Positions 1 through 13,054 of a stretch of 60,000 bases of DNA are shown in pieces. A program made the position numbers and the translations under genes. The notes beneath the pieces are model-generated. The model did no database searches. It was given only the letters and a program-made list of their open reading frames with translations, and had not been told where the DNA came from. This DNA comes from Antedon mediterranea (lineage: Eukaryota > Echinodermata > Crinoidea > Comatulida > Antedonidae): NCBI RefSeq assembly GCF_964355755.1, contig NC_092673.1, positions 35,227,648-35,287,647 of the forward strand, given 5' to 3'. The first letter of the stretch is position 1. Each line of letters starts with the position of its first letter.

Positions 1-240
1 GTGTGAATTCAATAGTAATGATATTGAATTATTGTTGTAAAGTAATGAATAATTCAGAAATAAAAACTATTACGTGAAATAAATGCAAAAAGGCAAAAAT
101 GAATACATAATATTACAGAATATTCAAAATCATTATTTTATCCATCAATAGATGATTTCAAAAATATTAGATAATTCTGAGGTTCTCAGAAGTGTAGATG
201 ATTTTCTGCTTCGTGTATAATGTCTATTAATCACATTTAT

Positions 241-430
241 AGCTGGCGTAATGACACTATAGAACTAGGATAGATTTAGTTAGTGATAATAGCTGGCGTA
301 ATGACACTATAGGACTAGGATAGATTTAGTTAGTGATAATAGCTGGCGTAATGACACTATAGGACTAGGATAGATTTAGTTAGTGATAATAGCTGGCGTA
401 ATGACACTATAGGACTAGGATAGATTTAGT
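241..430. repeat. 50-bp tandem repeat, 3.8 copies
   Basis: Units start at 241, 291, 341 and 391 with AGCTGGCGTAATGACACTAT. Copies differ at one position (agaactagg versus aggactagg), so the array is young. Confidence 0.97.
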
Positions 431-805
431 AGTATACTGTAGGTACAGAATCCTTGAAATGTGAAATTTAGTAGAGTAAAGCCTATGTTCAAACAGGATA
501 AATAAAAGCTCAGTTGTTTAGGCTAAAAAAGTCCTGAAACTTAACTGTGATTGGTGAATATGGCAACCAGAGAGTATTTATGAGAAATGAATCTGCATGT
601 CAGTTTTAGAATAGGTAGAAGATTTAAGGACGAGGTAAAGAAATCTTATAATATGGGTAGGCTTTAGTCAAGTCATTCTAATCATTGTTGTCATTGGTAT
701 ATTGCCTACTGAAGTCTACTTAAATAAGAACTGTTCAACAAACAAGTGAAGCTGACAAAATTGAATAGCCAGCCATTCTGCTAAAAAGAAAGAGATAGAA
801 AGAAG

Positions 806-1976
806 TCTGCATGGAATATGCAAATTATTGGACAGTGGTTTCATCTGCAAAGAAACAAATAGAAAGAATCTGGAGAAGTTAGCAGAAAGTGAAATGGAAC
901 ATGCAAGTTATTGGACAGTGGTTTCATCTGCAAAGAAACAAATAGAAAGAATCTGGAGAAGTTAGCAGAAAGTGAAATGGAACATGCAAGTTATTGGACA
1001 GTGGTTTCATCTGCAAAGAAACAAATAGAAAGAATCTGGAGAAGTTAGCAGAAAGTGAAATGGAACATGCAAGTTATTGGACAGTGGTTTCATCTGCAAA
1101 GAAACAAATAGAAAGAATCTGGAGAAGTTAGCAGAAAGTGAAATGGAACATGCAAATTATTGGACAGTGGTTTCATCTGCAAAGAAACAAATAGAAAGAT
1201 ACTGGAGAAGTTAGCAGAAAGTGAAATGGAACATGCAAGTTATTGGACAGTGGTTTCATCTGCAAAGAAACAAATAGAAAGAATCTGGAGAAGTTAGCAG
1301 AAAGTGAAATGGACCATGCAAATTATTGGACAGTGGGTTCATCTGGTGCAAAGAAATAGAAAGAAAGAATCTGGAGAAGTTAGCAGAAAGTGAAATGGAA
1401 CATGCAAATTATTGGACAGTGGGTTAATCTGCAAAGAAACAGATAGAAAGAATCTGGAGAAGTTAGTAGAAAGTGAAATGGAACATGCACATTATTGGAC
1501 AGTGGGTTCATCTGCAAAGAAACAGATAGAAAGAATCTGGAGAAGTTAGCAGAAAAGTGAAATGGAACATGCAAATTATTGGACAGTGGGTTCATCTGCA
1601 TAGAAACAGATAGAAAGAATCTGGAAAGAATCTGGAAAGAATCTGGAGAAGTTAGCACGAAGTGAAATGGAACATGGAAGTTATTGGACAGTGGGTTCAT
1701 CTGCTAAGAAACAGATAGAAAGAATCTGGAGAAGTTAGCAGAAAGTGAAATGGAACATGCAAGTTATTGGACAGTGGGTTCATCTGCTAAGAAACTGACA
1801 GAAAGAATATGGAGAATATAGCAGAAAGTGAAATGGAAGAACATGCAAGTTATTGGGCAGTGGGTTCATCTGCAAAGAAACAGAAAGAAAGAATCTGGAG
1901 AAGTTAGCAGAAAGTGAAATGGAACATGCAAGTTATTGGACAGTGGGTTCATCTGAAAAGAATCTGGAAAAGCCTG
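806..1976. repeat. 83-bp tandem repeat, ~14 copies
   Basis: The unit contains TTATTGGACAGTGG and, 50 bases on, GAGAAGTTAGCAGAAAGTG. The left copies share gtttcatctgcaaagaaacaaat and are nearly identical. The right copies (from ~1320) carry gggttcatctgc, more point changes and small indels (for example triplicated gaatctggaaa near 1617-1645). This gradient suggests recent expansion of the left part. Short open frames on both strands here are by-products of the period. Confidence 0.97.
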
Positions 1977-3231
1977 CATTACTAAAAAAAAGAAGTTTAG
2001 TAGCACAATGGCACATAGACAGGTATAGATATTTTTTCTTACTGGTACCATTCTACATTGAGAAAATTGCAATTTCTAGCAGTTAGCAATATAACCCCTG
2101 TTCTTGTGTGTTTTTAACCATATAAACAAAATATTATTTAGCCAGATTACAACTGACAGCCTATTCAAATGAATTTCCATCTACTTATGAATGAATGCAA
2201 ACATTTATAATAAAACTATTTTATTGCGCCCTCTGGGGATTTAGTAGAGCATACCAAGCAATCCCCCCGAGTAAAGTGAATCAACATTTACTTTTTAGAT
2301 AAATGTTACAAATGAATTTCAACATAGAAAATGCACATACTATTACCGAATATTATTTCTTATGTTCAATAACAATTTATAATAGGCAATTTAGAATGCT
2401 GCCGTTGTGTGAATGACTCAGACACAAATAATGTCTATCCGTTATTCCTAGCGGAATGTCATTTTCTTTCTTGGTAATAGCATGTCAATTTCCCTATCAA
2501 AAGAATGACTCAACATATTATAGTTTGGATAATTCCTAGGGAACTGCACAAATTTATAATACTTGGTATGCAGTTTTCATAATATAATATATTACAATAA
2601 AATTGTACAAAAGATATTGTTTGTAATTGCGTGTGTGTCCAGTCAACCGGTTTGGAAGGATAACACAACTCAATGATAATGATATTTTGACTAATGTACA
2701 ATGATTATATTACAGAATTAGGTTAGGTTTGACAGTATCGGTTCAAACACTTAATAAATAAATAGAAATAAAAAGCTAAAATATACTACTGTAATTTTTT
2801 ATGATGGGTATCAATAGGGTATCAGACCAACAATGTCAAGATTATATAAATACGAATATAATATTCTTGAAGATTACTATTATTACATATTGTTTGTCCA
2901 AGATTAGATAGACAATGACATCAATGATGTTTTGATGTTTTACAGTAAATGAAAATGATGTTTTATTCATGATCAGTAATAAGGAAAAAAAGATACCACA
3001 ATTTCATTGTTCTTATTGATCATGACGCCAATTTATTGGATTTGAGAAAATATTATTTTTATCAAAGTTAAATGGTTAACTATAGTTCTATTAAATGGTT
3101 AACTATAGTTCTATAATGAAAACTTTCCTAAATGAATCTGTTTATTTGTAGGAAAAATGTATCTATCATTTTAAAATTTTAAAACTAACCAGGCTAGCAG
3201 ATAAAGTCATTCATTTGTTTGCATTTATTAC

Positions 3232-3358
3232 CTGTTGCAGCACATTTCTCTTGTGAGTTAGATTTCGGCAACGACATTCGCTGTTCATCCATACGGTTGC
3301 CTTGGAAACGACTCAACAAGTCAAAGAAGCTGTCATCAAAATCTGGAGATGAGTATTT
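3232..3358 (-). CDS. GPSM2: GPSM2-like exon 12: first GoLoco motif
   Basis: Residues 454-496: KYSSPDFDDSFFDLLSRF, QGNRMDEQRMSLPKSN, SQEKCAAT. The acceptor is a run of T then AG (3359-3368) and the donor ACAG|GTAATA. FFDLLSRFQ-NRMDEQR is a textbook GoLoco (G-protein regulatory) motif; its D/E-Q-R triad inserts the Arg finger that contacts the nucleotide of Galpha-i-GDP. Human LGN GoLoco 1 reads FFDLLSRFQSNRMDDQR. It ends in phase 1, so at least one more coding exon lies left of base 1. Confidence 0.95.
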
Positions 3359-4371
3359 CTAAAAAAAACAAACCCAAAATAATTTAAATATTCAATTAAA
3401 TTGATAATTGACAACAACAATTCTCCAGCAGGCAAGGTTTTATTTCATTAAATGTTGGCTGGTAAATGGCATGTATAGATAGTAAATTAACACGTAAATA
3501 GATTACCAAGGCAAAATTTTGCTATGGGAGAATGCATCATGGGAAGTCTTGCACAAGTCCTTATGGGATAAGATTGTTCTTGTACATTTTACTCGTATGC
3601 TATAAATAGAACAACCTGCAGGTACCAAGAATCATGTTCAATTGTACAGTACTACTAGCCAGTGTAGTACTGATTCTATGTAGTTAGTAAATAATTATAC
3701 CTAGGCCACACTAGGGAATTAAATTTACTAACACAACATAAAACATGATGTTTATAGTTATAATTCTTTACTCTTTTTTCAATCAAAGGGCATCTCTCGA
3801 ATGACAAGATTAACGCATAAATTTCGTCTTCTTGAAATTGATTAATAGACCGTAAAAATACACAAAAAACAATTAGCTAGCAGTTTGTGTCTTGTAAACA
3901 AGTATTGAATTGTAAATTTAATTAAATATTTACAAAGTTTTTCTAGCTCAAAGTTTCATATTATAAGGGTATATGTCGCTATATTTAGCATTTAACATCA
4001 ATATCATGAATTATTCATAAAAGACAGTGTACGCTTTACTAAGCAAAATGATGTGAGATTTTAATGGCAAGAATGTAACTCAATCATAATTCTATTAGTA
4101 GATAGAAGATGTTAAACAATAAATGAATAAAAATATTTTTTCTTTAATAAATAATCTAAATAGAAATGAAAGCTATTACTAAACCTAACCTCAAAATAAT
4201 CGGAAACAAAAATAATGTTTAGGCAGCTTTAAACGCATTTCCAAACACCCACACCGATACTGCATTCTAACATGCGCACACACCAAATTTTCGAACTTGT
4301 AACTTTCAAACGTAACATTTATGACAGTCACGTAGTAGACAAGAACAGTTGTTAGCAAACAATTGAACGAA

Positions 4372-4823
4372 TTAAAGGGTAGCTTCAAATTTAAAATTGT
4401 TATTGCTTTTTAAAATAAAATATTATAAACCTATAATAATATAATAACCCCTTAAATGTTCAAACAGGTGAAGCACAACAGGTGTCATGGAATAAGCCCT
4501 TTTAAACAAATTTGGTGCTATACCGGACTTCTTATAAGACAGAAAATTCACCAAAATTGACTTAAATTTTTTGAAAATTTCTGAAGGAAAAAAGAATAAA
4601 AAGGTATAAATTTTAATACCATTTTGTTACAATTTGGTGGACATATTTGTATTAACATATCCTAACTTGTAACATTATAAAACAGTGCACTATAGCACAA
4701 ATTTTTTTTAAAGGGCTTATTTAAAGATGGCTATTAAAAAATAATTGAAGTTATCATCAATGTTGTTGAATACAGTAGTTTATAATAAAGAATATAAATG
4801 TTAAACCCGGAGCTATCCTTTAA
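4372..4823. mobile_element. TTAA-bounded MITE, family B copy 1
   Basis: It starts TTAAAGGGTAGCT and ends GAGCTATCCTTTAA, which are inverted repeats of each other apart from one base. The same ends bound 42430-42829, and inner blocks also match (aataagccctttt with a following ggtgctatacc-gactt against aataaggcctttc, ggtgatacctgactt). It has no open frame of use, so it is non-autonomous. TTAA at both outer ends suggests a piggyBac- or Kolobok-type target site. Confidence 0.7.
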
Positions 4824-7689
4824 GATTATGCTAGGTAAAACTGGGGGGAGGGGGTCAGTTACCCTACATTTTCAATTGTGTATGGCCTAAAATAATACTA
4901 GGATTTCCAACTTTAATTCAATCTACTTTCCAACATCAATATGAAGACGCATTTCAGGATCATTTAAAGATCATTCCACCCACTCAGCTTTTTTAATGCA
5001 GGTGTGGTAATACAAATGAATATTAATTGAAAAAATAAAATATTAAAGTCAACAAATAGAATTCAGGAATTAGCCTTTTTCCTTTCCATATTGATATTTC
5101 TACTGCAAGATCAGAGGGTGGAAGATGACACAATCACCAATGGCAACCATGCACATATTGATTCAAATTTTGCCAATCAATTTCTCTCTTTACGTCAACC
5201 TATAGTTTTTATATTATTCTTAACTAAAACATAATTATTCAAATGAATGTTAAGTTGAATGAGTTTTGAAGGGACTAGCCTATTTACAATATATTTTCTT
5301 ACCAGTTTCAAACTTTTTCAACTGTAACTTATTATCATACCTAAGTGGTTTAGATTGCATTTTAAGTGAATGTAAATCAGCATAGCTTTAATTGGTGAAA
5401 AAACTACACAGAGATGAAATGAATACATCTATTGTTATCAAAACATCTCAAGGGAGGTTAATATACCACGCATTTTATAATCAAATAAAACAAATCCAAT
5501 GTGCTACTTGAAAATCAATTTTAATTAAAGGTTATTTTATTGCCAAGAAATTAGAATAGATCAATTAAACTATTATACAGTTTTTCACTTATTTGCTTTA
5601 TGAATTGTTAAAATCAATAGTTTTTCCATAAAACTATTTTTATATAAAACATCATCATCATCCTCATTACATTCTCTTATCACAAATTCATAATCAAATT
5701 CCTCATGATCATTATCTTTCTATTAAGTTATCATTAATTTTTATACAAATAATTAATGTTTAATAGTGCGATGGTACAAATAATTTCATGAGGTGAAAGA
5801 TGAAAGGTTATACAGTATTACCATCAGAGATGTTCACTGTTGGCCTTCATTTTTTTTTCCCTACGCGAGAAGATTTTTTTCATACACGAACAAATTGAAA
5901 TAAAGTACTATTTATTACACGATAGTTTAATAGTACAGTATATTGAACAACATGTGACCCACAATCGTCCAATCAAATGACAGGAATTTATTAAGGTGTT
6001 ATATAATATCATTTAATTTAGTCATCAATAAAGATGCTTTAACATTTTAAATCCCTGTAGAGCTTAAAAACAGTGTCAACATTATAATTGCCAAACTAAT
6101 TGCTGTTACTATTAACAGATTTAAATCATTAAGTCCCTGAAGCTTACACATTTTTTTTGTTGCTTTTACAGATAATCATCGTATAAATCCCAGGATACAT
6201 TGCTGCATATTTTCCTGTTTACCGGACTCAATCAACCTGCGGATTATTTTACAAATGAAAGGTGTAATCTTTGCGTACAATTTGTTTTAATCTATTCTGT
6301 TTTATTAACAAATTAACTACGGAACACTCCGTGAGCGTTGTGTTGAGATAACGTGGCATTTTATGTTGCAATTAGTCAGATACCTGGTAAGCTATGTCGA
6401 AGGTCACGCCATCAAATCAATGTGTTTAATTTATGTTTGATTATTACTGTATGGCTGATCAAACAGTATTGATGATTGCAAGTCACTAAGAAACATTAGT
6501 ATAGAGCTTAATTAACCAATTAAATTCTAATTTATTTAATACTAGTATACCATGAAGAACATTTATTATTATTCACAATACAGTATTTGAACAGGGTGGT
6601 AAAAAGGTGTTATTATACAGTACTGTGCTGGTAATTGGATCTTTTTGGAGCGTGGTTATGGTGCTAAAAACATATTTTAAAAAATAGTGTACTTTGAAAG
6701 CAGGACTCGCAGAATCAGGATATTGTTGCTTTGAGGACAATCAGTGTCCGAGATGTGCTTGCCCTCTAAATTTCTTGGTTGCCGAATTCTTTTTTGAATT
6801 TTACTTGGTTGCCCATCAGGATCGACCGCTTTGACTTTTAGTTGCCCTTCATAAATTCTGCAAGCCCAGTATAGTACAAATGTTATGAGTGCAATGTACT
6901 ATAGAATATTTTAATTTATTGAAAGATAAACATGTCTATTTAATGAGGCGGAACCAAATTAAATAAATAGACCAGTCCATCTTTCAACAAATGAAAATAT
7001 ATACATTCTGAATACAAACAATTTATTATTTGTCGATCGGAATATGGTGGTCGGAATTTGGTCGGGGAGTAGACTTTTTATAGATAGCACACACTACACT
7101 ATCATCAGATTCGCAAAAACATGAACGTGCAAAGTATAACCACCTAATTGTGACGACGGATCAAATTACTAATGCATGGTACATATTTATCAACCAATAA
7201 AATGAAAAGGGTAGGTGTGTTATAAAAAAAAATGCACACAGATTCCTTTCCATTGTGAAAAGAAATCAGATGCAAACAGTTTGCTGGATGCAAGACTGTT
7301 TATTATTAAGATTGTCAATGTCGAGATTTCAATTGGAATATCCATTAATTTCTCACAGATGTATACAACACTACATCTAATTACGATCTGGTTTTTTGAA
7401 TTTCATTTTTCACCCGTAATTCACATTAAATCTTACTATACCCAATTGAAGTTTTCCCCAGAGTAATGCAATAAAGAGAGTTTGGCCAATTTGCATCATG
7501 CGGCATGTTGACACAAACAGAACCAGCCAACCGCTATTTGCTATCAATAGCGGTGTACATCGTCAGAACAATTTTACTGATTATTCGGTTTGTTAGAATA
7601 TTTTTATCATCCTTTTTTCGTGTTTAAAAAGAATTTATACAAAGAAACATAACATAACATCTTGATGTTTGTCACGTATAGAATAGTAT

Positions 7690-8140
7690 TATAAAAGCAA
7701 TGCTGTCTACAAAAATCTGGTACTGTGTGAGTAAAGATTTGAACTTAGATGATTACACTGAAGAAGGAGAGCGGACATTATACAAGTGTTTAAAATTATC
7801 AAGGGCTTGGATGATATTGAAGCCGAAACCTTTTTTGACTTTAGAGAGGACAGTAGAACAAGGGGCCATCAATTCAAATTAAGAAAGCCAAGAGCCCGAC
7901 TGAAAATCAGAAGCCACTTCTTTTCATGTAGAATCGTCAACACATGGAACAATCTATACCACACTACAGTACAAGCAGAAAACATAAATGCATTCAAGAA
8001 TCAACTAAACAAAGACAGAGCAATGGGAGATAAATTTTGCTACCAATTCTAGATTAATACAGAAGAAATGGAGGGCGTTTAAAAGGCATTTTGCCTTAAT
8101 CAAGAGCCCGAAGATTCAAGTAAGATTCAAGTAAGATTGA
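7690..8140 (+). pseudogene. CR1/jockey-like LINE, 3' end of reverse transcriptase ORF (5'-truncated, broken)
   Basis: From 7786 the frame reads MFKIIKGLDDIEAETFFDF, then RGHQFKLRKPRARLKIRSH, FFSCRIVNTWNNLYHTTV and NAFKNQLNK, stopping at 8052. The series K-I-x-G-L-D, T-R-G-H, K-P-R-x-R, R-x-x-F-F-x-x-R-I/V-x-x-W-N-x-L, F-K-x-x-L-x-K is the usual C-terminus of metazoan non-LTR reverse transcriptases of the jockey/CR1 group. An upstream piece (7700-7785) lies in another frame, so there is at least one frameshift. The polymerase core and endonuclease are absent. After the stop, gattcaagtaa is repeated (about 8112-8140), like the short 3' repeats that end CR1-type elements. It sits inside an intron on the strand opposite to the host gene. 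Confidence 0.8.
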
Positions 8141-8519
8141 TAAAGAGGCATGGTTATGACCATTATACCCTTTTATACCAAAACTCTGCAGTGATCTCTG
8201 GAGACAATCTGGAGTTTGTGATCATTCAAAACATTGAGAAACACTGGAGAGACCACATTCGCACCAAACTAGGAACACCGAGTTTTTCTTTTGGTGCAAA
8301 ACGTTGGTAACACACATTTGAGTACATTAAATGTGCATGTTCTGTGTGGGAACCCTTATTGTTTTTCGTTTACAAAGCTTGGTTAGGTGTTTTGAGTTGC
8401 GTTTTTAATGTGAATGTCTTGGAAAACAGGCAATAATCGTGGCGCTTAATTTATATACCCTAACTAAAATTGGCCTCAGCCTATAATGACTGCCACATAA
8501 AAATAAATGATATACTTAC

Positions 8520-8690
8520 CCTAGGCGGTTTAAGGTTGACAGTCACTTGACCTGGGTCTGTCGAGCCGTTAGCGCTGATACTGTTATTAGACCCAGAATG
8601 CACTATCTTTTCCTTGCTACTCCTCTTCTTCAAAAATGCGCCTTTTGGCTTTTTGTTTACCTTTTCCTGGCTAGGTTTTTCTGCTGAATT
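8520..8690 (-). CDS. GPSM2: GPSM2-like exon 11: Lys/Ser-rich linker
   Basis: Residues 397-453, phase 0 at both ends, so its inclusion or skipping would keep the frame. It reads NSAEKPSQEKVNKKPKGAF, LKKRSSKEKIVHSGSN, then NSISANGSTDPGQVTVNL, KPPR. Low complexity, basic then Ser/Asn-rich, as expected for the disordered linker between TPRs and GoLoco motifs. The acceptor is TGTTAGCAG; two other AGs lie 7 and 10 bases inside, but only 8690 keeps the frame with exon 10. The donor is AGG|GTAAGT. Sequence conservation with vertebrates is low. Confidence 0.85.
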
Positions 8691-9429
8691 CTGCTAACAT
8701 AAAATAAATATTTATAGTTTTAAAGCACAATTTAGTTTAGATCGCCCTAAAATGATGAGTGGCTCTATTTACAATTCAAACTTTAGGCTAAAAACACCTT
8801 TAAAATTTAAGAACCACAACAACAGATGATAATTGAAGATTGAAAGTACGCCCTTTTATGCACCTTATTTTTACTCATATTGAAAAGTCTATCACCCAGT
8901 GTACAAAATAAAATTAGTATTTTATCATGTTTTTTTTGGTAGCCAATCTGACTGAAGTCGCCTTATATAACTTTTGAAACCAATTTTTAGCCACAGTTTT
9001 ACTACTACTGGGACACCAGGGGAAAACTGCAGCAAACCCCAATTAAGGGCTCCAACTGTATAGTAAAATATGCATTTGAGATTTTAAAATGTTTTTGAAT
9101 ATTGTTTTTTATTTAGCGAGTTACTGTAAATTTGTCGACAGATATGATTCAAGATGTTTAAAATACTTTTACATTTTTCGTCATCAGTGATAATGCCTTC
9201 TAATGCTAGGCTATCCATCATTTCAGAGCGAATACCTTCAGCTTAACTATAAAATATCTACTTGCAATATTGTTTCTTGAACTACGTTCTCATTGTAAAA
9301 AAAACATTAATAAAGGAATGAGTAAACAATATGTCAGTCAGCAGCAATAATTTCAGTTGTTTATGGAATGTAGTATCTGTTTTGCCTATTCCCCTTTTTT
9401 TGTATGTGGTTATTGTATGGCTCACTCAC

Positions 9430-9457
9430 TCATTCCATGATTCTGGTGGTAGAACAA

Positions 9458-9491
<34 letters not shown>

Positions 9492-9650
9492 AGTGTACAC
9501 ATAGCTCATGTGCACTTCAAAGAACCTAGTACATCTTTCGAGACGAGTAGGGGGTTACCCAAGTTTATTAGTACATCACAGCCACTGATCATAACTAGGC
9601 CCTCTGGGAGACCAGATCGCCCAGTTTAAATAAATAAAACATTTTAATTC
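9430..9650 (+). repeat. Core-SINE-like dispersed repeat, degraded
   Basis: The segment gtaggtccagtgtac...gcacttcaaagaacctagtac...cgagacgagtaggg aligns with 50440-50525 (gttggtcccatgtac...gcacattaaagaacttggtac...cgaaaagagtagtgg) over about 90 bp at perhaps 70% identity. I know similar segments as SINE central domains in marine invertebrates and fish, but cannot name the family. Confidence 0.55.
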
Positions 9651-9665
9651 AATTGCTATACAGCC

Positions 9666-9855
9666 TTACAACTTTGAAACACTGGTTGTGGGGCCCCACT
9701 GCTGACTATTATTACAGCAGCCCCTACATTGAGTATCCTCAGACGTATTGGTATGCCTCTGCTCTGGTTAAAGTGAGAAGCCTTTGAGAGAAACCCTTGA
9801 TCAATGACAGGACCAACTAAGGTGCTTTAAACAGTCTAGCTCAGCTTAGTTTCAT
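9666..9855 (+). repeat. SINE tail shared with the 5S-like SINE at 53.2 kb
   Basis: ggggccccactgctgac...cagcccctac...tctggttaaagtgagaagcc...gagaaacccttgatcaatg...ggtgctttaaacagtc matches, base for base in many blocks, the minus strand of 53110-53290 (gagaagcccttgatcaatg, ggtgctttagacagtc). It is more diverged than that copy and lacks the 5S-like head. Confidence 0.7.
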
Positions 9856-11689
9856 CAGATGAATGCAAGCCTAATTTGACATTGTCGTTGTACAATGTAT
9901 TGTTATTATAATTTTGTCGAATAAATAATTATTTTATATCCCTTAGGAACTTTAAGAACTGGCAAAAACTAACTATTATTTTTAAATAAAAATAGATTGG
10001 GTATGGTATGGCTTCTCAAACACAACAAGCTATGTTTGGAAGGTAATAACACCTTTGGATGACCAAACACAAACTTTCTTTGAAAGGAAAATCTACCTAT
10101 GTTAATGTAAAGGAGATTGGGCTTTTTTTGGTGTTTCTCAGCAAGAAAATAACTTTCTTTGAAATACAATTTTAAAAGTGAATTCTCTTGATGAATAGAA
10201 ATGAGTTTTTCAAGAGTTTCAAGCCTAAAAATGAAACTTTACACACACTAAGCAAATCATCTTTAGTACAGTAGCTTATTACAAACTATATTTCATCGGG
10301 GAAATTTACAGACAACTGACATCGATGTCACACATTCTGAAAGAAAATCTCTTGATGTACAAGATTTTTACATTATGGTATTTCAAATTGATAATAAATT
10401 ACAAGATTTTGACTTTATTTAACGATGGATGAGAAACAATCTAGTAGATAGTATAAACAGTAAGACAGATACTAGTAAATTAATGTTGCTCAATTTGATT
10501 TCTACATAGCTGGGGCGAAAGATGAGGAAATAACGTTGGCTGTGTTAGTGCGAGAGGGCCTTTAGGGTGAATTAGAAATAGTCATGGTGATTGGCTCTGG
10601 AAATTACCTTATACTACGAAGTGGTTCATATTAGAATTCTATATGCAAATTATTCATCGTCTTTAGTAGTGCTACTGTAACTTGAGCTCAAATTGTTAAT
10701 ACAAAATAATGAATGTTGGACGGGGAGAATATTTTTAGGGTCAGTTTTTCTCCATGGCACCGAATAAACTGTTTATTGCAAAATATTTAGAATATTATTT
10801 TTATGTCAACTTCATTTCTACTGAATTTGTGCTCCTAAGTAATCATTTAAATCAGTACGGATATATTGTTAGCATTTAATACCAAAAATGCAATGAGTCC
10901 TGGCGGTCAATTCAAACATTACTACAGTGTACAGTAGTTGACTCAAGACCAGCGGCTGCGAATCAAATAACCATTATTAAGATTATCAAATCCAAAATAA
11001 TGTATTAAATAAATTATGTGATACAGTAATTAAATAACTGTGACGACAGTAATGTTCTATAAGAAATTTAAATCTCAATACCAATCTTGAACTTTGTCTT
11101 TGTCTTTAACAGGTGTATAGTATATTTGAAAACAATATAATTACAAAACTATATTTTATAAAACTTTCTAAAACAGAATTTAAAAATAATAATGAAAGTT
11201 TCAATATTCTAAAAAGAAATTGATTTTTACAACATACTCATGTATATGGTTGTCGTATAGGCTAAATTCTGACATTTAAATACCAACTTGTTATTTTAAT
11301 ATGAATAATTGATTACATATAAGCACAACAGATGTGAGATTTCCAAACACTTAAATGTGTAATGTAAATGCTGTTATTCAATTGAAAGTTTTAATACCAA
11401 TTTCTACGACATACTGAAATGTTAATTGTCAAGTCAATTTGCACATTTAACTAGACGATAGATATTAATAGATGGAATTCAAATGCTAGTTAATGTAAAT
11501 GCCGTTACCTAAACCTCTACAAGAGGAATAGTAAGTTGTTGGTTGATGAATAATACATTCCATAAATAAAATGTTTAAAAAAAAGTGTATCACCGAAAAG
11601 GTATGTAAGGTCACATTTTACTTTGTACTGTAGCAGACAGTAATTATCAAACAGGTTTATTATATTTAAAATCAATAATGATTTACAAT

Positions 11690-12120
11690 ATAATTAGTGA
11701 CAACATTATATTGGTATGGTGACAATACTGATGAAGATGAAAATCAGTGATAATATTATATCAATGGTGACAATATTATATCAATGGTATTAACAATACT
11801 GATGAAGATGAAATCAGTGATAATATTATATCAATGGTGACAATATTATATCAATGGTATTAACAATACTGATGAAGATGAAATCAGTGATAATATTATA
11901 CTGTATCAATGGTGACAATATTATATCAATGGTGACAATATTATATCAATGTTGACAATATTATATCAATGGTGACAATATTATATCAATGGTGACAATA
12001 TTATATCAATGGTGACAATACTGATGAAGATGAAAATTTCTAAATTTCTAAAATGAGAATCATTGATAATAATACTGATAATACTGATGAAGATGACAAT
12101 CAGTGACAATCATTCTAAAG
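11690..12120. repeat. Nested 20-bp / 70-bp tandem repeats
   Basis: A 70-bp unit (gatgaagatgaaatcagtga ... ttaacaatact) occurs about three times from 11730. It is followed by seven or so 20-bp units (tggtgacaatattatatcaa) to about 12020, and the 70-mer itself contains two 20-mers. This is a higher-order structure made by repeated internal amplification. The edges are degenerate. Confidence 0.9.
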
Positions 12121-12718
12121 ATAATAAATACTGATGGAAATGTCACAGTATCCTGATCTAAATCATGTGTGTATTGTCAACAATGACAATAATAAAAAAG
12201 ATAAAATAGATGATGGTTATTGTATTCCTGACTTTGGAAAATTAGCCGTTACTGCAGGATTATATTTTAATTATCGTATGCATTAAATATCTTTGTGTGA
12301 TGATAATAACGCACAAATCAATCTATACTTTGATCGTTTCCTTTTTGCCAAAATCAATATTTAGTTAATCTTGAGAAATTAATTCAAATTCTCTTTATAT
12401 TGCTCACCTTGCTATTAGCATTCTACCAGGAAATCAAACTCCAAGTGCCTTACCATTTTTAATAACTAATAAAAAATAGACATCAGGTCTTGTGTATATT
12501 TTTAATAGAGCAACTTTTTCACACAAAAACAATTAAAAAAAGTTATTGATAGCAACTAAACAGGCCTTTAGCAATTAGTATTGCTTAAGAGAAAACATAT
12601 TTAAATATTAATTTTTGTATTTTAATTTTGATTGAATTAAAAACAGGTCTTTAATTGGGAGTATTCTAATAAAGGAATGGGTATTATATAAAATTTCTTT
12701 TTGAACAACCAAAAATAG

Positions 12719-12770
12719 TATAAGCGAACTTACAGTATAGGTTTCGAAACATACTGTAAGTTCGCTTATA
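12719..12770. repeat. Perfect 20-bp inverted repeat around a palindromic core
   Basis: Arms 12719-12738 and 12751-12770 are exact reverse complements (TATAAGCGAACTTACAGTAT). The 12-base spacer holds a second perfect palindrome, GTTTCGAAAC (12741-12750). The block is flanked by the same word, aataaaggaatgg, at about 12668 and 12772. Likely a very young fold-back insertion. Confidence 0.9.
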
Positions 12771-12787
12771 ATAAAGGAATGGTCTTT

Positions 12788-13054
12788 AATTGGGAGTAAA
12801 TTTAATATAGATTGGGAGGTACATTAATTTAGATTGGGAGTACATTTAATCTAGATTGGGAGTACATTTAATCTAGATTGGGAGTACATTTAATCTAGAT
12901 TGGGAGTACATTTAATCTAGATTGGGAGTACATTTAATCTAGATTGGGAGTACATTCATTTTAGATTGAGAGTACATTTAGTTTAGATTGGGAGTACATT
13001 TAGTTTAGATTGGGAGTACATTTAGTTTAGATTGAGAGTACATTTAATTTAGAG
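12788..13054. repeat. 22-bp tandem repeat, ~12 copies
   Basis: The unit is AGATTGGGAGTACATTTAATCT; central copies are identical and outer copies vary at aatct/agttt/aattt. Single outlying units (ttaattgggagta) occur at about 12652 and 13068. Confidence 0.95.

Larger units (their letters stand above)
1..3231 (-). other. Partial intron after exon 12
   Basis: AT-rich intron running off the left edge. It contains the 50-bp array (241-430) and the 83-bp array (806-1976). A 23-bp near-perfect direct duplication (aaatggttaactatagttct) sits at 3070-3115. I see nothing else between 1976 and 3231. Confidence 0.8.
3359..8519 (-). other. Intron between exons 11 and 12
   Basis: About 5.2 kb, AT-rich. 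It contains a TTAA-bounded MITE (4372-4823) and the LINE 3' fragment (about 7690-8140, opposite strand). No tandem array of note and no other gene. Confidence 0.85.
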
